DNA from: Anthopleura xanthogrammica
Lineage: Eukaryota; Cnidaria; Anthozoa; Actiniaria; Actiniidae
Reading direction: 5' to 3'
NCBI GenBank assembly: GCA_964019055.1
Contig: OZ025210.1
Location: forward strand, 3,539,047-3,603,046
Length of the DNA: 64,000 bases
Positions within the stretch are counted from its first letter, which is position 1. Each line of letters opens with the position of its first letter. Below the pieces are notes generated by a model that was not told the DNA's origin, searched no databases, and saw only the letters and a program-made list of their open reading frames with translations. A program made the position numbers and the translations under genes. This document shows, piece by piece, positions 13,001 through 25,492 of this stretch.

Positions 13001-16000
13001 CAGGGGCAGGTGTGACTCAAAACATACCAGCTTTACTTATTTACATATTACATATAAACAGTAGACAATCTTTAACCTTTTTCTCGCGAACTTCTTCGTT
13101 ATACTTGTTTTCAAGTTCGTCGTGAGCTTTGAAGATGTCTTCGATTTCTGCTTCGTGGTTCTGTAACATAAAAAATATAATAAAAATAGTTAAGTGAGAA
13201 GTAATCGACATGACCGTTTAGCAAAAGGTCCCATAAATTATCGATAAAAGCTTTGTACTATCGAAACTGGTCGAGAAAAAAAATACAATGTACAAAAATC
13301 AAAATCAAAATTATATATTTCATTTTCGAGGAAAAGAGACAAAAATCTTCAATAAAAAGAACTATCAGGAAAAAGAACGAAAATTATGTTTATTTCTGCG
13401 AGATAACAGAAAGATAGTTTTGGAAATAAATACTAAGGAACTTGGTTACGTCGCTTGCTCAATGAAGCAACTCACCAAACAACTAATAACCAGGAATGGA
13501 TTACAGTTTCTTTTGTCAAACAGCAAAAATTATAGTAAAATTTTTTAGTTTTTTGATACAAACATAACAGGTAACTGGCAATGGATTTTCTCTTACGAAA
13601 GTTAGTACAAAATGTTTGTGCAACACGATAATTGATGACAAACCAATGTATCTAAGGTTACGCAGCAACACGATAAGATGATGTTATTAGCAGTGAAAAG
13701 AAATGTTTTGGGCATGATTGACGTCGCGCTTAGGTAAAGATACTAAATGATAACTCAAAAAACAATGAGAACAGGCTGAGCTATTATTATGATTAAATAA
13801 CAATGATATGTAAATTCTTTATCTTCACTAATGTTGGCAAAACAACGACAAAGCTGAAATGGTTCTTGTAAAGGAAAACCCCAAGGTTGCGACATCTTTC
13901 ATACTAACGAGATGTCTATGGCTTTTATCGAGAATTGACGTTTTCAACCTGAATTCACCTTCTTTCTGACAATATTTTTATGCATTGAATACCACCATGT
14001 CCGGTTGGGAAAAGATGCTTTACTGGTGGCTTACAAGTTAATTATTTTCATGTGTATTCATGCTACAAGGAAGGGATAGCTACTTACAGTTTTCTCTTCG
14101 TTCGCTGATGCAAGTTTCTTTGTCAAGATTTCTAACTTGTTATCCAAATCCTGAACAATCGCTTTATCTTCCTACCGAATATGAGACAACGAATTCAATA
14201 ACACGAGGATGCACTCAACCAATAATATGTTGTTATTACAAAAGATACGGTTCAAGCAGGAGTTCAAGGTTTGGGATTCCTGTGTCGAAACCATCCATCT
14301 CTTCTTTCCAAAAAATGGCAAATGCAAAAAAAAAAAAATGAAGGAGTGCCTAAAGAGGGAGAGAGAAACAGAAGAAAGCTATTTTTTTTAAATCTCACCT
14401 CTATTTTCTGATTGAGGGAATTGTTCCTTCTTTCCAGTTCGTTGTAACGTTCTTCCATTTGCCCCTTCTCATTACAAGTTTTTTCATTTTCTTCTTGCAA
14501 CTCCTGCAATCATAAATTTCACTGACTTAATAATGGCATTCAGGAATAATCTCATCATTAGAACGTGGTTAGTTTGTGACAAGATCTTGGAAAATCTTCA
14601 AAACATTTTAAGATATAACAATATCAGAAGTTCATAAATATAGTCATGGACTTCTGAAAATATATAATTCAAACTTATTACCTTGTTGATGTTGTCTTTC
14701 TCCTGCAATTTTGCTCTTAATTCTGTGTATTCTCTTCGTAGCTTTTCTTGATCTTCTACATTTTCTTTCAGCTTATTACTTTGTTCCTTCAATGAATTTT
14801 AAAAACAATTGAATAACAGACCTCTGGCTATGATTATATGCTATTTTCCTAATGTCTGTGACCTCTGTGCCATGATAAATACTTTTATTTTATTTTCCCT
14901 TGGGTACTGTAGAAAGAAGGCTTTTCTCCAGCACTTCAAGTCACCCTTACTAGGTCCTTAAGATCATAGTTAAAACAATTGTACAATTTGCAAGTTCTTT
15001 ATATTTCTCACCTGTACTGTGTTTTCAGCAGCCTGTAACTTATTTTCTAAAACTTTTATCATTCCTGTTAAGTTACTGTCTTCTTCAGCAGAGCTCTTGA
15101 GCTGGTTACTGAATTCCTAAATTATAACAAGGAAATGCATAGCTTTGCATGAATCTGCATCATGCCAAATAGTGATATCAAAAAAGATATCAAAGAGACT
15201 CTGAAGGACTTGAAGTCACAATATAACAGGGGTGGGGTGGCAATTTTGTTCAAGTGAAATCCCTCCCCGCCTTTGTTCCTTCATCATAAAAGTATACTTG
15301 ACAACCCTTGATCACACACCCAAAATGTAACTATTCCATTCTTAACATTATTATTCTTCCTCTTCCATACAGTTTAAAACTTCATACAATCTTGAGGTTC
15401 TGAAATTTTGCACATTATTGCTACAATCCTGGTATTACCTCTTTTAGATTCTCTGTCATCTGCAATCTTTCTTGCAAAGAGAGTAATTCTTTCTCCAAAA
15501 TGCGAAATTTGTCTGTAGCTTCGACTAAAGCTACAGTTAATTCCTGGAAAAATAATTCAGTAATTACATAAAGATTATCGTAAATTATTACAAGAATGCT
15601 CGTTAAAATATATTCGTACCTTCTTCTCTTCTTCTAAAGTTTTGATATTTTCTTTGAATGCCTCTAGGTCGTTATCAACAGCGACATTTTCTTCACAACT
15701 CTTTTGCACCTCTTCTTTTTCTTGGGCCAGGTTTTGAGCTTCCTGCGGAATTAACTTCTGTTCATTCTTCTTCATTTTTAATTCATCGTTTTGTGATCGA
15801 AGGGACTGATTTTCGCTTTCAAGTGATGAAATTCTAGCGAGTAATTCAGTCTTTTGCCCGGTTAGTCTGACTACTTCACTAGTATTGTTCTGTAAATAAA
15901 AAAAATCCTTACATTTAATACTTTTTTTATAAAAAAATTCTACTAAACAGCCAAAAAAATATGGGAAAATAGAATTCCTAATTCATGTTAAGACTTATAT

Positions 16001-19000
16001 TTCTATCAAATAGTCTGAACCGACTCTGAAAGAAAAATAAATATTTTGTAATGGCGGGAAAACACAGCGCGCGAACCAAGAACACGCGTCATTTTTCCCG
16101 CCAAAAGCGTAATCTCCGGTGACACTCACCTCTCGTTCCTTCTCGTAGTTCTCCACTGTTTCATTCAAGGCTGAGAGATTTCCTTGACGAGAAATCCTTT
16201 CATCGTTACAATTATTTATCCGTCTCTGTAACTCAGCTTTCTGTTCTTCCAAGAGGTTGTTCTTTTCATTCAGATCTTGAACATTTTGCTTCAAGGTTGT
16301 TAACTCTTCGCGTAAAATAGTTTTTTCATTGGCAAAGCAGTTCATCTGTTGATTCTTCTCTTCAATTTGCTTCTCAAGCTTCTGTTTTGTTTCCACTAGT
16401 TCTCTAAATTCATATTCTATTTCTTGTTTCTCTTCAGACAGTTGTTTAGCCTGGACAGAACAATCCTGGAAACGTGGAAAAGAAAACATCAAAGTAAAAC
16501 AAATTGAAAGATAAATCAAGGTAGGTAGAGTAAATCCAAAACCCTAATTGTTGCGATATGTACCGCCTTTGTGCTTTCGCTCTCTGTCAACATCTTCTCT
16601 ATATTTGCTTTCAATTCCTACAAAAAAAAAAATACGCTAATTTGAAAACCAACTGTAATATAATCAATGTTCATGTATAAATTCAGTAATTAGAGTACAC
16701 TTAAAAGTGACTGAGCGACTCAAGTACCTTGTTTTCTTGTAGAACGCTGTTATGTTCTTCTTGAAGCGACTTAAACGAGAGATTCAACTCATCCTTTTCG
16801 AACAAGATAGTTTCATTTTGTTTCCTCAGGGCCTACAGAACACCAATAATATCAGCTTACTTCGTTGCTATATTAATTTTCTTTTCCTATAAAACGCTTT
16901 ATAAACTACAAATATAGTGTGCCATTTTACCTCGATATTTTCATCTGAGTTTCCGTATAGCTCTTTCAGCTCACTCAACTTCTCTTGGGAACTTTCATTT
17001 TCAAGGTAAACTCTTTCAAACTCAGACAATAATTCCTATGAAAAATATAAATTATGTTAATGTCAAACTCAATTCTTATTTTTGATTTTTGCGGCCATTA
17101 ACTGGTAATTTACTTTTACCTTATTTTTATCCTCCATTTCTTTAAGATCTTTCTTCGCCTCACTTAAACTGAGCTCTATCTCTTCTTTTTCCACTTTCAA
17201 CAAGACCAGACGTTTCCTTATTTCCTGAAAACAAACAATGGATTGCATTTAAATAGAATATTTCGACAGATATTTTAGGTGTTATGGCAACATAAATCAA
17301 AATTACATGTTTCTGATTGAAATTCTAAAACCATTTTTCTGTTTTATTTTTGCTAAATCCCATTTAATGTTTAAAGAAATTACTTTTTGGGAATCCTATT
17401 TTCCTTTTTTCCAAGTTTTTTAGCACGAAAATATCTTTGGAACATCTTACATAATTTTTCCAAAACAGACATTTGTATACTTACAAAACCTACTCTAAGC
17501 AGATTAAATATATGCTACTTTTTTAAGTACCTTGGTAGAAAGACGACTTAGATCCTCTTGTGATGAGCTGAAACCCTTTAACTTTGTCTTGAGTTTCTAC
17601 AACAAAAGGAAAATGATTCAACTTAGAAATTTAGCCAACATATGCCACCTCTTTTCTACATCAAATATTTCAATGAACACAAATGAAACACTGCCTCTTT
17701 TTCACAAACGTTTAGTCCCAGTTTTGGTGCCAGGCCTTCTTAGACAATCTAATGTCCCACCCCTCCCCTCTACAGGTTTTGAGCTCAAATTGTCACGCCG
17801 ATGCTGACTAGAACTACAGTACCTTGATAGCATGAAAAAGTCTTTTCTTTTCAAGCTGAAGAGTTTTAATAGACGATTGAAGCTGATTTCGCTCTTGCTG
17901 TACAGAAAGGATTAGCTTCTTATCTCCCTGCACGTGTGTTATAAAGTTATGACGAGATACAAAGTCATAACAGGTTATTTTTACTGACCAATCAGAGTAC
18001 ACGAATGCTCACGAATGATCAGAGTGTTACGTCACAGAGCAGATTAAGAGTACGTTAAAACGGAACTGTGCATACTCAGCTTCAGTTAAAAAAGCAAAAC
18101 AAAAACAATTCGAGTAAAAGAATCGAATCAGAAATTTTGCGGATGTCAAAGTGGTAGGAAAAGAAATAAAAATAGTATCAAATTTTAGAGCAACTCGTGG
18201 GTTAAGTTTTTTTTATTACGAATGAAAACAACAAAATCGTGTAACTTGTCGCGCAACATTGCTGCGTTGCAAGTTGCAGAGTGAATGTTGCTCGTATTCC
18301 TTATTTAAGGATACCAGAAATGATCGTAAAAAGAAAAGTTAGTCTTGCGAATCGGTGTATGATACGAAAATGGGTACTAATAATATGTATAAAATACAGA
18401 GATATGAACAAGAGCTTTCGTTGCCTGGTTGGTGTCAGAATGGTAGCTACTTGTTGCAGTAGAAACAAAACAAAACTGTATCCGTATGTATTCTGCCAGA
18501 GTGTTGATTTAAAATGAAGAGTTCTTAGTCCGGACGTACCGTGCCCTGACCACAAGTGATGGTCTTAAGTCATACCATTCTCAGTTGCTGTAATTTACTT
18601 ACCTCGTGATTAATTTTCAGAGTTTTCAAAGCCTTCACAACTTTCTCCTTCTCGTTCTTCACTTTGTCCAACTCATCGCAAAGTTCCTGTCAAAATAATA
18701 TGTTAGAACTTGCTTTCATCAGCTCCAAGGAGAACATCACTACCGGGCAGCTTGCACCTTAAGTTTTTTTGCAATGGAAACTCACTAAGAAGCTCGCTGT
18801 TTTGTCTACAATGGACCTGACACTGCAGAAGCTAGACCCGGGGTAGGTCTAGCTATGGCAAGGGGATTGTCAGTGTAGAGCGGATTTCATATAAGTGCAG
18901 GGAAACGGTACGGCAGATCGTTACTGTATTGTATGCAGTAGTTGTACCCCAGTAATTTTAGCTTTGAGTACACCAGGTTACGATTTTATGATAATTCCGT

Positions 19001-22000
19001 CATAGGAAAACAAAAGAAAGCAACTTATGTGTTATGGCATGACGTACCTCGTGCGTGCTGTAAGTCAGTACTATATGTTTCCCACTCATACAAAAACCGC
19101 TCTAAATGTATAGTACACTGTTCGTCAGTTTCGCGTCCTCAGTTTCTAGAACGAACTTGGTTCTTGCAAAGAAGGTGCCGACGAGGGCTCTAACTATATA
19201 TGTCAGTTGAACGCGGCCACAGGGGCCATGGAATTTGCTTTTATGGAGCTACTGCAGACTGTTAATCACATCTCACTTTTCCTCATTATTTCTCTCTTTC
19301 ATTCTTCCTTTTATTTCTCTTTTATTTTTGTGTTTATGATTTAATGTTGACTTTATTTAATGAGATATTATCTTAGTCTCCTACGCAGCCGTGACAACAT
19401 TAATAGTGCCTGCGTATGAGACTAATATTAACTGTAAGTTATTTATATTATTGATGAAATATTTAGTGTTCCTATACATTATCTTTTCTCGTCATTCATC
19501 TTTCCTCTTTTCGACTTTCCACGTGAAACATCCACTCTTTAAAAGCGCACGGATGCGCATGCGTGAGAACACGAACACCGCAGGCGCCGGCGCCGCGTCC
19601 ATTTAAAAATGTCGTTACCTTAACATAAAATTTATTTTCGTCACGTTCCTTTAGCACAGCTTCGAACTCCATCTCGACCTCCTGGCGGTTACGACGAGAT
19701 AATAAATGAAAAAATTCAAGAAAACTAAAATCACCAACCGAGAAAGGAAAACCTTAAGAAACGATGAAAGAAACGTATTTGTGCTTTATCTGTGAAACCG
19801 AGAAGTACTAAGGCGAGTAACAGGAAAAATGCGCAAAAATTTTCGTTGTTCCGTTGTGTCTCCGAAATTGTTCCGAAAACGACCGAGTTTATTTTCGAGC
19901 GCAATAGCTTATCCTGCGCCTCAGTACTTCAAGGACCTACTCAAAGTGCGTAAGTTTTAATTGAGTTGAGTTACAACTGTGTTCAAATGAAAATTTAAGA
20001 AACAGAAGACATTTAACTTGTGCGTGAAAAACGGTGCCAGGAATGCCAGTGAAAAACAACAATTATAGTGAACGAGACTTAAAATTGCTGTAATTTTTAT
20101 GACAAAAACTAAAAAAGTATAATTTAGTGCAAGGATATTATGTGCTAGGCTTGTGGTGCTGAATACACGAACGAAGTGTTAACATGTAAATACAAATAAG
20201 TGGAATGTGTTTGTACGTGCGACGTCAGAGCCGACATGTTGGAGGAATTATCGTTGGGTATATTTGTCATATAATCCAACATGATGACATGCAGTGTCTA
20301 GTGTAATTTCGTTCTCTTCGTTGACAACAAGAAACACATTTTATGGCATCATGTCATTGGACAAATTAAGCAAAGACAAGATGTTCTCAAGTGACGGGGC
20401 AAACAAGTTTCTTTTTTTATGCGTGCACTGTCATCTTCAAGGCTAACGTTCTCATAGGATGTCATTCGAAGCTTTTCCATCCAATCCCGACTGGTGAGAA
20501 TGTCAACATTGAAGGAGACGTGCTTACATAAAAAAGAATGTCTTGGCCCATCATCTTGAAGCCATGTATCTTTGCTATAGTAACAATATTCAATTCTTAT
20601 TGTGATGGTGTATTTACCTTCTTGGTATCGTTTCTTCCTTCAAATTCATAGTGTAAGTTCTCCACAGTATTTCTAAGATGCTCGTTCTCATCTTGGGCCA
20701 TAGTTAACTCACGTGCCAGTTTCTTAAAACGATAATAAATGGATAATATAAAATAACATTAGTGACAGAATTGTCAGCAACCACAACAGCAACAGCAGTA
20801 GAAACAGCATCAAACAACTGATTGTGAGAAAAATTAACCGACTACTTTAAGGTGACAAAACCAACAAGAACGAAATGAGAATCTAAAGTTTAAGAGAGGG
20901 AGACAAAATTTCCCATCCCTCCCCCTCCTTAGGCCCACCGCATAGGACCACTGTAAGAAACATGTGCACCATCTGTGCATTACTTATGATAATATACCTC
21001 ATAGTTGTCATTCAGTTTTTGGTGGTCCTCAACAAGTTGTGCTTTAGCTTCATCTACATCTCCTGATGTAAGGTGTAATGCCAATGTTCCTTCCATTCTC
21101 TTCAGTCGAGACTGCAGCTCATCTTTTTCAGCAATCAGAATTTCAAGCTCCTTTTCTATTTCCTATTCCATAAGAAATGATAAAGGTAAACAAACGTAAC
21201 CCATAATTCTCTATCACTGTTACAAAACATCAGTAGTAGCAATAACATGGCAAAACTTGGAGATAAATTAACTGACAGAGTCACAGACCATGGCTTCATA
21301 CTCCTAATGCAGCTCAATTTGGAGGACAAAGCAATAAAATTCTACTCTCATCAGAATTGAAAGTCATTGCAAGAGGTTTATATGATACACAGAAAAAAAA
21401 TGTCTTGTACAAACTTCAATATTACACGTTGGACAATGAACTTTACCTGACTGACTACTTTTCCTTCAGGTTTGTCAGTTTGGCATTCTTTTTCTGACTT
21501 CTTTGACTGAACAGCCTTAGCTTCCACTTCTGCTACTATTTTTGCTATCTCTGCTTTAAGTTCCTTAGTAAATTTGAAAACACAAAAATGTCAAGCTTTG
21601 TATAATTGCTTGGAGAAGAACACTACATTGTAAATACACTGGTGCCAGAGATTTTCTCTCAAACAAACCCTTCAGTGTATCCCGCTCTCCTTGGTCACAA
21701 ACTCCAAACTGACACCAGGGTTTACCATACAATGAACTTTCTTAAATTGGAGCAGTTTTCATACGAGTGAGAAGTACTGAGTTACAGCATATACATGGTA
21801 TGACATGCTGTAACACTGAAATGGCTTTGATTATCTTCCAGTAATTTATCTAATCAAAACATTTAGTGTGGCTATGGTAAAATATGTATAGCCACAGTAC
21901 AGCTACAAATGTTTTGGATCATTCCCCTCTAATAGAATGGGACCTGGGGTTTGAGTCCTGCCAGGCTCAGTGTCGTATGTGGGTAGAGTTGTTTGTTGGT

Positions 22001-25000
22001 TCTCTCCTTTGTTTCATGAGTTTTTTCTTTTGGTTCTCTGGTTTTCCTCCCTCTGCAAAAATCAACTTCTAAATTCCAATTGGAATTACAGTGGCCAAAT
22101 AGCTACTCTGTAGAGGAGCCACCGCTAAATCCCATTTATTTATTCATTTAAATGGGTGTATTTTTCCCCCTACCTTGTTTTGGTGATCATGGATTTTGAT
22201 TTGTTTCTTAGCTATCTTCAAGGCTTCAGTCAAATCACTATGTTCTTGGGTTGTCTTTGTGAGTGTTTCTTGTAGTTTCTATTCACATTTGACAACAAAT
22301 AATATACCGATATTAAGTATCCTCTCCAGGGTCATTGCAGGATGTACTGAACATGCTTCAATCTCTCCAAGAAAGATATAGTGTATAACTAACTATTATG
22401 TTTGTATATTGGAATTATGAAATACCTGGTTTTGTTGTCTAAGGTCTGCTAAAGTTTTCTCGGCAGGAGTACGTCTCTTTTCCTTTATTTTCTTTAGTTC
22501 GGTTTTTATTGTTTCATTCTTGCTTTGCAGATCCTGTGTATACATGTAGATGCATTTTATGTAAGCCAAAAAATATTTCTCATTCGTTCATTCATTTCTT
22601 CATTACATATAAAGGATTACGATACTAGGACTTACATCACACTTTTGCTGTAGCTGTGTTTTCTCTTTCTCATTTTTCTCAATACTTGACTGACTTTGTT
22701 CTCTCTGCACCTGTAATTGCTAATAATTTAAATATTCTCATTAATTCACACTCTCAATATAATTTCCAGGAAAGTTAAAAAATTTTATTGATTATACCTG
22801 TATTTTTATCAGCAGCATTTTATTGTCTTTCTGCAGTTGTTCCATTGATTTATCTCCTTCAGCTGTTTGTCTTTCCAGTGCAGTTTTGTACTCCTATAAA
22901 ATAATAAGATAAATATAATATAAATTAGATATTATGCCAAAATTAAGTTTATTAATGAAGATAAATATTTATAGGTATCTGTAAGGGTGTGTTCCAGGGT
23001 TTCTGGAATTCCCTGTTCAAGTTACAAATTTTGCGAATGTGGTCTATCTGATCACAAATTTGCACATGAAAACTCTTGTTTGCAACTCATTTTAGAGAGG
23101 ATGGAGCACATGCAAAATGGCTAGAGGGAATGTGCAATTCATTATATACTTTTTTATCATCATAACCTAATCTTGATGATCAATAAACTAGTAAAATTGA
23201 GGACAAACCTTTGCTTGCTGTGATGTTTTCTGGAACTTTTCATTAAGTGTTTTAAAATTTGACTTGAGATTGTTTCTCTCTGAACTTAGTCTGTTAATTT
23301 CAGTTTCAAGTTCCTAAACAAAAATTATAATAATATTGTATTAATGCCACATATGCCATTGTTGCAGTGATCAATTTTTACAAAGTCTTACTTTGACAAC
23401 ATTCTCATGCTCTTCTTCCAACTGTGCACACTTTGTCTTCAATTCATCATTCTTTTGAAGCATCTTCTTACCAAGTTCAGCAGCCATTTGTAGCTCATCA
23501 TTTTTTCTCAAAATCTAGAAACAGAAATTCATAAATTTATGTAAATATTTTACAAATGTCTTTGTCTTTTTTTATTTTGCCAATACTGACCTCATCCTTC
23601 TTTTCAAACTCTGCATGTATTCCTCTTTCCAACCATGACGACTCTTCTTTTTTTAATCTTCTTACTTCTTCTTTTTCTTCTTCAAGTTTTGCACTTAATC
23701 CTATAATTCAAATTCAAATTCATGTTAATTGAGATGCACCATGCCCCCCACATTTTTAGCCAAAAATGTATACCTTGACATTGTGTTCTTGTTTGTTTCA
23801 GCAAAATCATTTGTTTCTTCACAAACTTGATGAGTTCATCTTTAGGTAGGCTGTCAAGCTTAAATACAACATATATAACCCCATATTAGCTTTTAAAGTT
23901 AAATATATGTACATGTTCTTTAACATTCCCTCGATACTCCTAAGATGCTTTTATACATGACAATTTCTCATGTAATTTGTCTTACGAAAATAATTGTTGC
24001 CTGTCTGCACTAGAATTTGTGTGTATGACATGCCATGGCTTGCAAAAAAAAATATTTTCCATTTTTTTCTTCCAAGAAAGTAGAACTACCTTTTCTGCAA
24101 CCTGCAACAATTTTCTACACAAGACAATTTGCAAAGGAATTTCCAATGTATCATACAAGCTGCGAACAATTACTTTTCCTGAGACAATTATATGAGAAAT
24201 CATAGTATGTGACAGTGCCGATAATTTACATCTTTTTCATTCATTCTTTTCTTTCCTCCTTTATATTTACCTTTCCTGGAGTTTTTGCTGGGGAAGATTT
24301 AGCTTCTGGAGCACTACTTCCTTCTTCTAAAGCAGCGTTGTCAAAACCATTATTCTCCATGTCTGGGCTTAGATTTTTCTTTAAACAAATAGACACATAC
24401 CTCTGTTACATTATGATCACTATCAAGATTGTCTATTTATCGTTTTTTACTAATCTTATGAGTACCATTAAGTATTATTAATTATCATTGGGCTGAGCAC
24501 TAGACAAGGAAGTCCATAAATTCATTACTTATAAATTTTAATTTGTATTTGAAAACCAAAATTGTGCAACGAATAATGGTCACTTTTAATTGAAGTGAGT
24601 GGTAAAGAGCTCAACAGGAATCACAAGATAAAGTAGTCAATAAATCATTGATATGATACGTTTGACAAACACAATAGCAGATGCTTTAATGGTTCCTTCT
24701 CATTAACCCTAGAACTTTTAATATATATAATTATAAATAAAAACTTCACAAGAGGAAGTACTCAATATAAATAAGCCTGTTTAACAAATTTAATCAATAT
24801 TTTTGGTCAATAAGTCAGAAAAATATAATCAAAACAATATCTGGTTCTTTGAGGTGACAAAATTTTGTCAAAGGATTCGATAAGCTTACAGCGCTGAGAT
24901 ATTCCAGATATTTTGCAATCAAAAGGTTATCTCTGATTTCTAGCAAGACACCTAGATATAAAAAACTCTCATATGATCACACACTTCATTTAAAACGTTA

Positions 25001-25091
25001 TAAACTTCCACAATGATTAATTAAGGGTTTGGAATTTTAATACGATGATACAAATATCTTCGAGCTATCAGGTACTTACAATGGATGCCAT
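2184..25091 (-). CDS. GCC2: GRIP and coiled-coil domain golgin, GCC2/GCC185 ortholog (whole gene, about 40-45 exons)
   Basis: This is a trans-Golgi network tethering golgin: a long coiled coil anchored by a C-terminal GRIP domain that in vertebrates binds Arl-type GTPases, with Rab sites along the rod. The protein starts MASIKNLSPDMENNGFDNAA and continues into LDSLPKDELIKFVKKQM, the conserved GCC2 N-terminus (human: LDTLPKEDLIKFAKKQM). Further matches in order include KQVAIRAKKEM (10.0 kb), IAEYERTLESL (8.2 kb), EFESYK + VHSVLKQQK (7.2/6.5 kb), EQLKIKVQEM (6.35 kb) and the GRIP exons. Exons are mostly 70-150 bases with GT-AG junctions, apart from one 1.8-kb exon. Summed coding sequence is roughly 2,000 codons; I did not join every exon. 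Start and stop are both supported. I see no frameshift, so it should be functional. Introns carry many repeats. Confidence 0.93.
2460..2531. repeat. Inverted repeat of GCCGCCAT(T/C)TTGGTTGA
   Basis: Seventeen-base arms at 2460-2476 and 2515-2531 are inverted copies with one mismatch. Each arm contains CCGCCAT(T/C)TTGG, close to the YY1 recognition core (CGCCATNTT). It lies in the last GCC2 intron. It may be the core of a small foldback element or a real cis-element; the sequence alone cannot decide. Confidence 0.4.
5135..5413. repeat. Tandem duplication of about 79 bp within a foldback element
   Basis: The motif AATACAGTAAAG(C/T)GACTCTC begins at 5135, 5212 and 5293 (periods 77 and 81). Copies two and three are nearly identical over the whole unit, and the first copy is more diverged. 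The right edge (GGAAGCCATTAAAGTGCG, about 5388-5405) is an imperfect inverted copy of the left edge. This suggests a foldback element that later duplicated internally. It lies in a GCC2 intron. Confidence 0.65.
6165..6340. repeat. CTC/CAT trinucleotide microsatellite cluster
   Basis: (CTC)n at about 6211-6243 is flanked by CAT/ATC-rich runs. It is in a GCC2 intron. The open frames across it are repeat translations, not genes. Confidence 0.85.
6660..7055. mobile_element. Retroposon tail-like segment with ATT microsatellites
   Basis: GTAAAGCGCATTGAGACATT followed by GAAATGCGCTATATAAGAAC and then (ATT)n looks like the 3' end seen in many animal SINEs and L2/CR1-type LINEs, where a stem-like tail precedes a short tandem repeat. 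It is followed at 6835-6961 by a sequence duplicated at 59162-59288 and a second (ATT)n run at about 6969-7013. The retroposon class is an inference from the tail shape. Confidence 0.5.
6835..6961 (+). repeat. Dispersed 127-bp repeat, copy 1 (copy 2 at 59162-59288)
   Basis: The block from ACATATTTTATAATTTTTTG through GATCCTTTAATATCGCTCG to GAAATAAAGTTATTA is repeated about 52 kb away in the same orientation. I can see only one substitution (AACATTATAATT versus AATATTATAATT). Both copies run into an ATT-type microsatellite, as expected for the 3' end of a retroposon. Confidence 0.85.
7960..8045. repeat. CTC/CAT microsatellite
   Basis: (CTC)n followed by CAT-rich runs in a GCC2 intron. Adjacent GCC2 exons are intact. 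Confidence 0.85.
8704..8850. repeat. Imperfect tandem duplication, about 75 bp, two copies
   Basis: TAGGGTGTGCCTCATGG recurs at about 8709 and 8783. Each copy is followed by (A/T)TATGGGTCCA and by A-rich sequence with CAGTCAAAT or AAGTCAAAT. It is intronic within GCC2. Confidence 0.6.
10014..11846 (-). CDS. GCC2: GCC2 giant coiled-coil exon (611 codons)
   Basis: A single exon of 1,833 bases, phase 0 at both ends (acceptor GATAG|GAATTT, donor CAACAA|GTAAGCC), encodes an unbroken Glu/Lys/Leu/Gln heptad coiled coil. It begins EFSQLKEKCDSLNTSF and ends KQVAIRAKKEMENIKQQ; the latter matches the GCC2 segment KLVAVKAKKEL. All other exons of this gene are 3 to 20 times shorter. The exon has internal repeats such as LQEKE(E)E and LE(N/D)K(E/D)(N/T)E, consistent with growth by internal duplication. 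Confidence 0.93.
12000..12262. repeat. Degenerate minisatellite, three units of about 95 bp
   Basis: Each unit carries (T)AA(C/A)(G/A)AGTTTG followed by a GGTATACAC or AGTATATACCCCCT block, a C-rich run ending CCCAATC or CCATC, then TTTGTGT(T/C)GGAC or its degenerate form. Units start near 12005, 12105 and 12196. Intronic in GCC2. Confidence 0.6.
12468..12605. mobile_element. pogo/mariner-like hairpin remnant
   Basis: AAACCTCTGTAATACGAACAC at about 12470 pairs as an inverted repeat with GTGTCCGTATAAGAAAGGTTT at about 12516-12536. A second GTGTCCGTTTTAGGTAGGTC and terminal AAGAGGTTT follow up to about 12598. The layout matches the elements at 570 and 30180. Confidence 0.45.
12621..12777. mobile_element. 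Foldback MITE with arms of about 70 bp
   Basis: The left arm (ATAGACCTTTTCTGAATTCC...GTTTGAACTTGATAT) and right arm (complement of ATCAAGTCCAACCTTGACTT...GAATTTGGAAAAGGTAT) are imperfect inverted copies over about 70 bases around a short centre. A related copy lies at 53355-53490. No coding capacity. It sits in a GCC2 intron. Confidence 0.75.
16053..16106. promoter_or_regulatory. Inverted pair of E2F-like sites
   Basis: GGCGGGAAAA at 16053-16062 and TTTTTCCCGCCAAAA at 16092-16106 face each other around a CpG-rich 30-base core. TTTCCCGCC(AAAA) is the textbook E2F site. The pair is in a GCC2 intron, so a regulatory role is unproven; it may be only a small hairpin. Confidence 0.3.
18180..18330. 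mobile_element. CpG-containing repeat related to the 39.86-kb element
   Basis: ACTTGTCGCGCAACATTG, TTGCAAGTTGCA and GTTGCTCGTATT occur in the same order and spacing as at 39875-40040. The GTGGGTTAAG motif on the left has a complement (CTTAACCCGTG) on the right of the 39.86-kb copy. It is a diverged member of the same foldback family, in a GCC2 intron. Confidence 0.55.
21884..22145 (+). mobile_element. SINE-like retroposon fragment
   Basis: GACCTGGGGTTTGAGTCCTG resembles a diverged pol III B box (GGTTCGANTCC). It is followed by a segment GGTTTTCCTCCCTCTGC at 22032 that recurs on the opposite strand near 61527-61547. A tRNA-derived SINE is a reasonable guess; no A box or poly-A tail was confirmed. 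Confidence 0.35.
23590..25091 (-). CDS. GCC2: GCC2 N-terminal exons
   Basis: The start ATG is at 25091-25089 in a 12-base coding exon, MASI, with donor ATT|GTAAGT. The next exon (ending near 24379) begins K-N-L-S-P-D and includes a Ser/Ala-rich stretch up to TPGK. The following exon (about 23776-23858) gives LDSLPKDELIKFVKKQM and ILLKQTRTQCQ, and then GLSAKLEEEKEEVRRLKKEE starts the coiled coil. The LDSLPKDELIKF block is the most conserved N-terminal signature of GCC2, which fixes both the family and the 5' end of the gene. Confidence 0.9.
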
Positions 25092-25492
25092 TTCTTCAAT
25101 CCTTTCTCAAGGGACTAACTCTTGATAAATTTTCTTCATTCACATCTACATCTTTAAATCCTCCTTCTATTTAGAGGCAGTATTGTAATCGTTTTGTTAA
25201 AATAATCGTCTATTATATGAGTGTATTTATTTATTGCAGACGGAAAATGAATCGATCAGAAATGTTTTGTTGTGTCAGCGGTATCTTGATGACGTGTTAA
25301 AGTTTTAAAGCCTCGAGGTCAAGAGAACGAGCAGTCCTGGGATTATTTGAAGTCAAAGTTCGTCACTGAAGTAAGCTGAGCTTGAAGTTTTCTCGTTTTC
25401 TTTTTATTTCTTATATTGAATTTTTATTATTAACAGATTTTCTTTGTCAAATAGTTTGATATTTGTTTGAACTTTGAATATATGCCAGCTAT

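Noticed and set aside
13288..13548. 86-codon plus-strand frame in a GCC2 intron
   Set aside because: Lys/Asn-rich, AT-driven composition, no splice context and no domain; antisense within the intron.
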